Below are positions 41,242 through 45,166 of a DNA stretch of 45,166 bases, piece by piece. Position numbers and translations under genes: made by a program. This DNA is from Acidobacteriota bacterium (lineage in GTDB: Bacteria > Acidobacteriota > Holophagae > Thermotomaculales > Thermotomaculaceae), in contig JAADJC010000025.1 of NCBI GenBank assembly GCA_013151025.1, forward strand, positions 34,681 through 79,846, given 5' to 3'. Within the stretch, counting starts at the first letter, position 1, and every line of letters begins with the position of its first letter. The notes beneath the pieces are model-generated. The model was not told the DNA's origin. It did not search any database and was given only the letters and a program-made list of their open reading frames with translations.

Positions 41242-41484
41242 ATGGAAAACAATGCTCAAAACCGGCCAATGACAGTGGGAGACTGGTTTGTAACCATTCT
41301 CATTCTGGCAATACCACTTTTAAACATCGTCATGTACCTGTACTGGGCGCTCAGTAGTACCGGCAACCTCAACCGGAAAAACTTCTGCATCGCGTCACTA
41401 ATCTGGATGCTCATCGGAATCGCCATTGCTGTTCTGGTCATTGGCTTCGTCTCCCTCATTGGCGTCGCCGCCATGAGTCACTGA
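41242..41484 (+). CDS. Small two-helix membrane protein
   Basis: An 80-residue protein of unknown function with a strong GGGAGG Shine-Dalgarno. Two membrane helices: about residues 14-37 (WFVTILILAIPLLNIVMYLY) and 49-77 (IASLIWMLIGIAIAVLVIGF). The short loop between them contains GNLNRKNF. Similar small proteins with an IPLxNIxMYxYWA start occur in many bacteria without known role. It is divergent from the BMC operon, starting 148 bases from the shell gene's ATG. Confidence 0.8.
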   Translation: MENNAQNRPMTVGDWFVTILILAIPLLNIVMYLYWALSSTGNLNRKNFCIASLIWMLIGIAIAVLVIGFVSLIGVAAMSH

Positions 41485-41497
41485 CACCTATGCAGCC

Positions 41498-41535
41498 AAG
41501 TTTGAGTCGGAGGCAAGGTTGAGTCCGGACAAAAT
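41498..41535 (+). repeat. Dispersed AAGTTTGAG-type intergenic repeat, copy E
   Basis: AAGTTTGAGTCGGAGGCAAG, GTTGAGTCCGGACAAAA, 13 bases after the small membrane protein stop. It matches copy C at about 21 of 25 positions over AGTTTGAGT...CAAGGTTGAG. Confidence 0.55.
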
Positions 41536-41547
41536 CCAGACAGGACG

Positions 41548-41569
41548 GGAAACGGGTCAATCCGTTTCC
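41548..41569 (+). terminator. Hairpin after the small membrane protein gene
   Basis: GGAAACGG pairs perfectly with CCGTTTCC across a 6-base loop; TGAGTTTTCTG follows. It is a weak terminator candidate. Confidence 0.4.
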
Positions 41570-41641
41570 TGAGTTTTCTGCCTCGCACTCGCACTTTTCT
41601 GCTCAAACCTCAAAGATTGTCAAAAAAGCTGTTCCAGACGC

Positions 41642-41669
41642 TTGTGTTGAAAAAGAAAAAGTGTATGAT
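41642..41669 (+). promoter_or_regulatory. Possible promoter of the malic enzyme gene
   Basis: TTGTGT, a 16-base A/G-rich spacer, then TATGAT, ending 42 bases before the ATG at 41712. Both hexamers are imperfect. Confidence 0.4.
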
Positions 41670-41711
41670 ACCTGCCGAGATGGCCTGACGGCTGACTCCG
41701 GAGGAAAGAAT

Positions 41712-43049
41712 ATGCGCAATAATATCATTAAAAGAACCCGATTGAAATTTGACGATGTGGCCGGTTTTCTCGGGCGTTTTGCCACTATGATCGGAGAATA
41801 CGGTGCCCTCTTCGGTGAAATTTCCACCGTTCATGTGGGAAAACGGACGAAAATCAGGGATATTGACCTGTACGTATCGGATGAAGAAACCTTCGACAGA
41901 ATCTGCGATGAAATCCGGAAAATGGACGGCGTGGACCTGATCGAAGTGAAAGATGCGGTCAATGAAGCCCATGTGGACGGAAAAATCGAAATCCGCCCAC
42001 GGGTGAAAGTCGAATCCATTGACGATCTCAGTATTGTATACACCCCCGGTGTCGCATCCGTCTGCAAAAAAATTGAGGCGGATCCCGAACTGAAATACAA
42101 GTACACCGGCATCCAGAACAGCGTGGCAATTGTTACCAACGGAACCGCCATCCTCGGACTGGGGGACATCGGCGCCGTGGCCGGCATGCCGGTCATGGAA
42201 GGAAAGTCCCTGCTTTTTAAAATTTTATCCGGGGTCAACGGATATCCCATTCTTATTGAAAACAAAGACCCGGAAGTGGTGATTCAGGCGATCAAAGCCA
42301 TTGCGCCCACTTACGGCGCCATTAAACTGGAAGATATCAAGGCGCCGGAATGTTTTGAAATTGAAGACAGGCTGGATGCGGAACTGGATATTCCGGTGGT
42401 TCACGACGACCAGCACGGCACCGCCGTCGTGGTATTGTCGGCACTTCTGAACATTGCCCAGTACACCTATCTGAACCTGAAACGGGCCACCGTCGGCATT
42501 GTCGGGCTGGGTGCCGCGGGAATCGGCATCTCAAAACTGCTCAGAGCATACGGGATCAAACAGATATACGGCACCGACATCAACAAAGAAGCAACAGAAC
42601 GATTTGAGGCGCTGGGAGGTATTCCCACCGATCTGGAAGGGGTGATGAAAGAAGCCAGAATCGTCATTGCCACCACCGGTGTGCCGGGACTGATTAAACC
42701 GGAAATGATCCAACCCAAACAGGTGATTCTGGCGCTGTCCAACCCCAATCCGGAAATTACGGCGGAAGACGCGCTGAGTGCCGGTGCCGCCTATGCGGCG
42801 GACGGACGTTCCGTCAACAATGCCATTGCTTTTCCCGGGCTGTTCAAAGGGGCGTTGATGGCACGGGCCACCCACGTCAATAATGCCATGAAAATTGCCG
42901 CCGCCACCACCATCGCCAGCTTCACTATGGTCGGTGATCTGGTCCCCAACATCCTTGATACAAAGCTCCACCGGGCTGTTGCCAAAGCAGTGGAAGAATC
43001 CGCCCTTAAAACAGGTGTTGTCAAATACGTAAAATCTGTAGCAGATTGA
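41712..43049 (+). CDS. NAD-dependent malic enzyme with N-terminal ACT-like domain
   Basis: The start is set at 41712 (GGAGG 7 bases upstream), giving 445 residues. An ACT-like domain occupies about 1-80 (RLKFDDVAGFLGRFATMIGE). The malic enzyme core follows: SIVYTPGVASVC, VTNGTAILGLGDIGAVAGMP, the metal-binding VHDDQHGTAVV, and the NAD-binding GIVGLGAAGIGISKLL. It decarboxylates malate to pyruvate; Asp in YGTDINKE after the Rossmann strand suggests NAD. The ACT domain points to allosteric control by a small ligand. It is monocistronic, with a strong terminator. Confidence 0.93.
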   Translation: MRNNIIKRTRLKFDDVAGFLGRFATMIGEYGALFGEISTVHVGKRTKIRDIDLYVSDEETFDRICDEIRKMDGVDLIEVKDAVNEAHVDGKIEIRPRVKVESIDDLSIVYTPGVASVCKKIEADPELKYKYTGIQNSVAIVTNGTAILGLGDIGAVAGMPVMEGKSLLFKILSGVNGYPILIENKDPEVVIQAIKAIAPTYGAIKLEDIKAPECFEIEDRLDAELDIPVVHDDQHGTAVVVLSALLNIAQYTYLNLKRATVGIVGLGAAGIGISKLLRAYGIKQIYGTDINKEATERFEALGGIPTDLEGVMKEARIVIATTGVPGLIKPEMIQPKQVILALSNPNPEITAEDALSAGAAYAADGRSVNNAIAFPGLFKGALMARATHVNNAMKIAAATTIASFTMVGDLVPNILDTKLHRAVAKAVEESALKTGVVKYVKSVAD

Positions 43050-43072
43050 CATTTTAACCCACGATATCGTCA

Positions 43073-43099
43073 GGGGGGGCGTCTTCGCGCCCCTTTTTT
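43073..43099 (+). terminator. Rho-independent terminator of the malic enzyme gene
   Basis: GGGGCG pairs with CGCCCC around a TCTTCG loop (with a possible extra T-G pair), followed by six T residues, 24 bases after the stop. Confidence 0.9.
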
Positions 43100-43224
43100 A
43101 TTATCAGAAAAATTGAACATTTTCGTGCCGGACAAGAATAAAAATACAGAAAAAAACGTAAGAAGAAACAGATAACCGGCTTTATCGGTTACAATCCAGT
43201 TGCAATCTTCAACAGGAGGGGCGT

Positions 43225-43965
43225 TTGATCGAAGCAAAAAAACTCAAAAAAGTATTCAAATCCCGGGGAAAATCAGTGGAAGCCCTGAAGGGAATTTCGT
43301 TTACCGCGAAAGACGGCGAAATTTTCGGCCTGCTTGGGCCAAACGGCGCCGGTAAAACCACAACCCTTCGAATTCTCTCCACCATGCTTTCCCCCACCGG
43401 CGGAACCGCCATTGTAGAAGAACATGACATTCTAAAAGAAAAGGCTGAAATACGCCGGAAAATCGGCTTCTTGTCCACGGAAACCGGGCTTTATGACCGG
43501 CTGACACCGGATGACACGTTGAAATTTTTTGGCAAACTTGCCGGAATGGAAATGACAGACATTGCGAAACGTGCCGATTACCTTTTTGACCGATTGGACC
43601 TGAAAAAGGACAGAAAGCGGTTGATATCCGGTTTTTCCACCGGCATGAAGCAGAAAGTATCCATCGCACGGGCACTGATTCACGACCCCTCCGTGATTAT
43701 TTTTGACGAACCCACCAACGGGCTGGATGTTCTCACCGCGAAAACAGTCACGGATTTCCTGAAAGAAATGCGGGACGAAGGCAAAACAGTGATAATCTCC
43801 ACCCACATCCTCAGTGTGGTGGAAAAAATCTGCGACCGATTTGTCATCATTGATACCGGAAGCATTGTGGCGGAAGGCACATTGCCGGAACTCCTGGAAA
43901 AATATGAAGCAGTAGAACTGGAAGATATTTTTTTCAAGCTGGTGCCGGAAAGGAGGGACGCGTGA
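43225..43965 (+). CDS. natA: ABC transporter ATP-binding protein (NatA-like)
   Basis: A 246-residue protein starting at TTG (43225) behind an AGGAGGGG Shine-Dalgarno; no ATG fits. It has Walker A GPNGAGKTT, signature FSTGMKQKV, Walker B VIIFDEPTNGLD and the H-loop ISTHI. The order and spacing are those of the NatA/CcmA class of exporters. It pairs with the permease gene that follows with a 4-base overlap (GTGA). NatAB proteins export Na+ or other solutes in some bacteria; the solute here is unknown. Confidence 0.92.
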   Translation: MIEAKKLKKVFKSRGKSVEALKGISFTAKDGEIFGLLGPNGAGKTTTLRILSTMLSPTGGTAIVEEHDILKEKAEIRRKIGFLSTETGLYDRLTPDDTLKFFGKLAGMEMTDIAKRADYLFDRLDLKKDRKRLISGFSTGMKQKVSIARALIHDPSVIIFDEPTNGLDVLTAKTVTDFLKEMRDEGKTVIISTHILSVVEKICDRFVIIDTGSIVAEGTLPELLEKYEAVELEDIFFKLVPERRDA

Positions 43966-45146
43966 ACAACATCCTGACAATATTTCAAAAAGAATTCAAA
44001 GTTTTTCTCCGGGACAGACGAACCCTCTTTATGATATTCGTGGTACCAATCGTATTTTATCCCCTTATGTTCAACGTAATCGGACATTTTTCCTCCAAGA
44101 ACCGAAGCGAATTGAAAACAACTACCTTCAAGGTTTATCTCGCACCTTCGGTCCCGGCTGAATTCCAGCGGTACTTTCCTGAAGACGCCCACATCCGCGT
44201 GTTAAACACCGTTTCCGGAGAGCCGGAAACACTGCTTCAGGACAACAAGATTCAGGCCATTGTGAAAATGACGAACAACCTCGAAATCCGCTATCTGTCC
44301 AGCGAACGGACCTCCCGGGTAGCTGCCGCAAAACTGAAGACAACTGCCGAGGCGTACCGGGACGCAGTGGTGACGAAACGGTTGAAAGAAGCAGGGCTTC
44401 CGGAATCCGCCATCCACCCCTTCAAAATCAAGCGGAAAGATGTGGCATCCAAGGCAAAGGTCAGCGGCATGTTTCTGGGGAGAATTCTCCCATACATGAT
44501 AATTATCATGCTCTTTTCCGGCGCAATGGGGTTCGGGCTGGAAGTTTCAACGGGAGAAAAAGAAAAAGGAACCATCGCGACACTGCTGGTGAGTCAGGCA
44601 TCCCGTTCCCAGATTGTACTGGGGAAACTCCTTTATGTCGTATCAATTGAATTCCTCTACGGCATTCTGAACGTAATCGGTTTCGTCGTCGCCATCGGCC
44701 TGCAGGCCTCCACCATTGAGCCGGGAATGGTTAAAAAGGCCGGCGAAACCGCAGCAGGCAGCGGATTCGCCTTCAGCATCATGCCCCAGACCTTCATCCT
44801 GCTCCTGCTGTTGATACTGCCCATCGCACTGATTGCCGCCGCACTGATTATTGCCATCGGCTCCTACGCCAAGAGTATGAAAGAAGGGCAGACCCTGTTT
44901 ACGCCGTTTTTAATGGTATTCATCCTTATCGGCATCATTTCCATGACCGCGCCGCTGAAAATTCCGGAATACTATTTCTGGATTCCGGTGGTCAATACCT
45001 CATTCAGCATGCAGGAACTGTTGACATTCAAATTCCAGTTCGGCCACTTCCTGTCCACCATGCTGACCACAACCGGCGCTGCCGGCGTTATCATCGCGAT
45101 TACCATCTGGATGTTTAACCGGGAATCCATACACTTCAGAAGCTGA
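43962..45146 (+). CDS. natB: ABC transporter permease (NatB-like)
   Basis: A 394-residue protein starting at GTG (43962), overlapping the ATPase stop. A first membrane helix (FMIFVVPIVFYPLMFNVIG), a large extracytoplasmic domain (about 45-165), then about five helices (LPYMIIIMLFSGAMGFGLEV; FILLLLLILPIALIAAALII; LFTPFLMVFILIGIISM; ending IIAITIWMF). EVSTGEKEKGTIATLLVSQA is the typical coupling segment of ABC-2/NatB permeases. Together with the ATPase it makes a full exporter. The window ends 20 bases after its stop. Confidence 0.92.
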   Translation: MNNILTIFQKEFKVFLRDRRTLFMIFVVPIVFYPLMFNVIGHFSSKNRSELKTTTFKVYLAPSVPAEFQRYFPEDAHIRVLNTVSGEPETLLQDNKIQAIVKMTNNLEIRYLSSERTSRVAAAKLKTTAEAYRDAVVTKRLKEAGLPESAIHPFKIKRKDVASKAKVSGMFLGRILPYMIIIMLFSGAMGFGLEVSTGEKEKGTIATLLVSQASRSQIVLGKLLYVVSIEFLYGILNVIGFVVAIGLQASTIEPGMVKKAGETAAGSGFAFSIMPQTFILLLLLILPIALIAAALIIAIGSYAKSMKEGQTLFTPFLMVFILIGIISMTAPLKIPEYYFWIPVVNTSFSMQELLTFKFQFGHFLSTMLTTTGAAGVIIAITIWMFNRESIHFRS

Positions 45147-45166
45147 CCAGTCCGGGGCCAGCAGGC

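Overview
The window comes from a Gram-negative bacterium of roughly even base composition. It carries two large Oar-type TonB-dependent receptors, an MglA-type GTPase, a SpoIIE/RsbW/STAS partner-switch module, two ECF sigma/anti-sigma pairs, a FadN/FadA beta-oxidation pair and a bacterial STT3-like protein. This mix resembles Acidobacteriota or Aminicenantes-like lineages, but there is no rRNA or ribosomal gene here to prove it, so the taxonomy is inference.

Layout. 1-1160 (+): end of an ECF sigma factor, its membrane anti-sigma factor and a secreted protein. 1296-6241 (-): an orphan GspF-like protein, an Oar-like TonB receptor with its own promoter and terminator, and a TPR protein. 6377-17101 (-): a nine-gene operon headed by a TetR regulator, then a second TonB receptor, an SDR, a KASIII-like enzyme, a membrane-anchored alpha/beta hydrolase, an acyl-CoA ligase, an SCP2-type thiolase and two more alpha/beta hydrolases. 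A near-perfect TetR operator lies just downstream of the only clear promoter. This looks like an uptake and acyl-CoA handling pathway for an unknown hydrophobic substrate. 17253-18218 (-): a CDP-alcohol phosphatidyltransferase with an odd tail.

18297-24243 (+): a cobalamin adenosyltransferase overlapping a DGQHR-domain gene, then a STAS / RsbW kinase / RsbU phosphatase module, then an STT3-like membrane protein whose WWDYG motif is altered. 24.3-26.2 kb: an IS110-family element with a long 5' non-coding region that could hold a bridge RNA. 26428-27555 (+): a DUF4143 ATPase, probably leaderless. 27854-31450 (-): fadA-fadN under a FadR-type palindrome placed between -35 and -10. 31576-32601 (+): MglA-like GTPase.

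32677-41093 (-): the most unusual region. Eight closely packed or overlapping genes run from a bacterial microcompartment (BMC) shell hexamer through an acylating aldehyde dehydrogenase, an ACT-domain (UPF0237) protein with an added N-terminal amphipathic segment, a UPF0210/DUF711 protein, an ECF sigma factor, its zinc-finger anti-sigma factor, an NtrY-like histidine kinase and an eIF2B-like protein. It looks like a minimal or satellite BMC locus in which the widespread but poorly understood UPF0237/UPF0210 pair has joined a shell protein and a compartment-type aldehyde dehydrogenase, with a sigma factor translationally coupled to it. 41242-45146 (+): a small membrane protein, an ACT-malic enzyme with a strong terminator, and a NatAB-like ABC exporter.

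The intergenic spaces contain at least three families of short dispersed repeats. I saw no tRNA, rRNA or CRISPR array.
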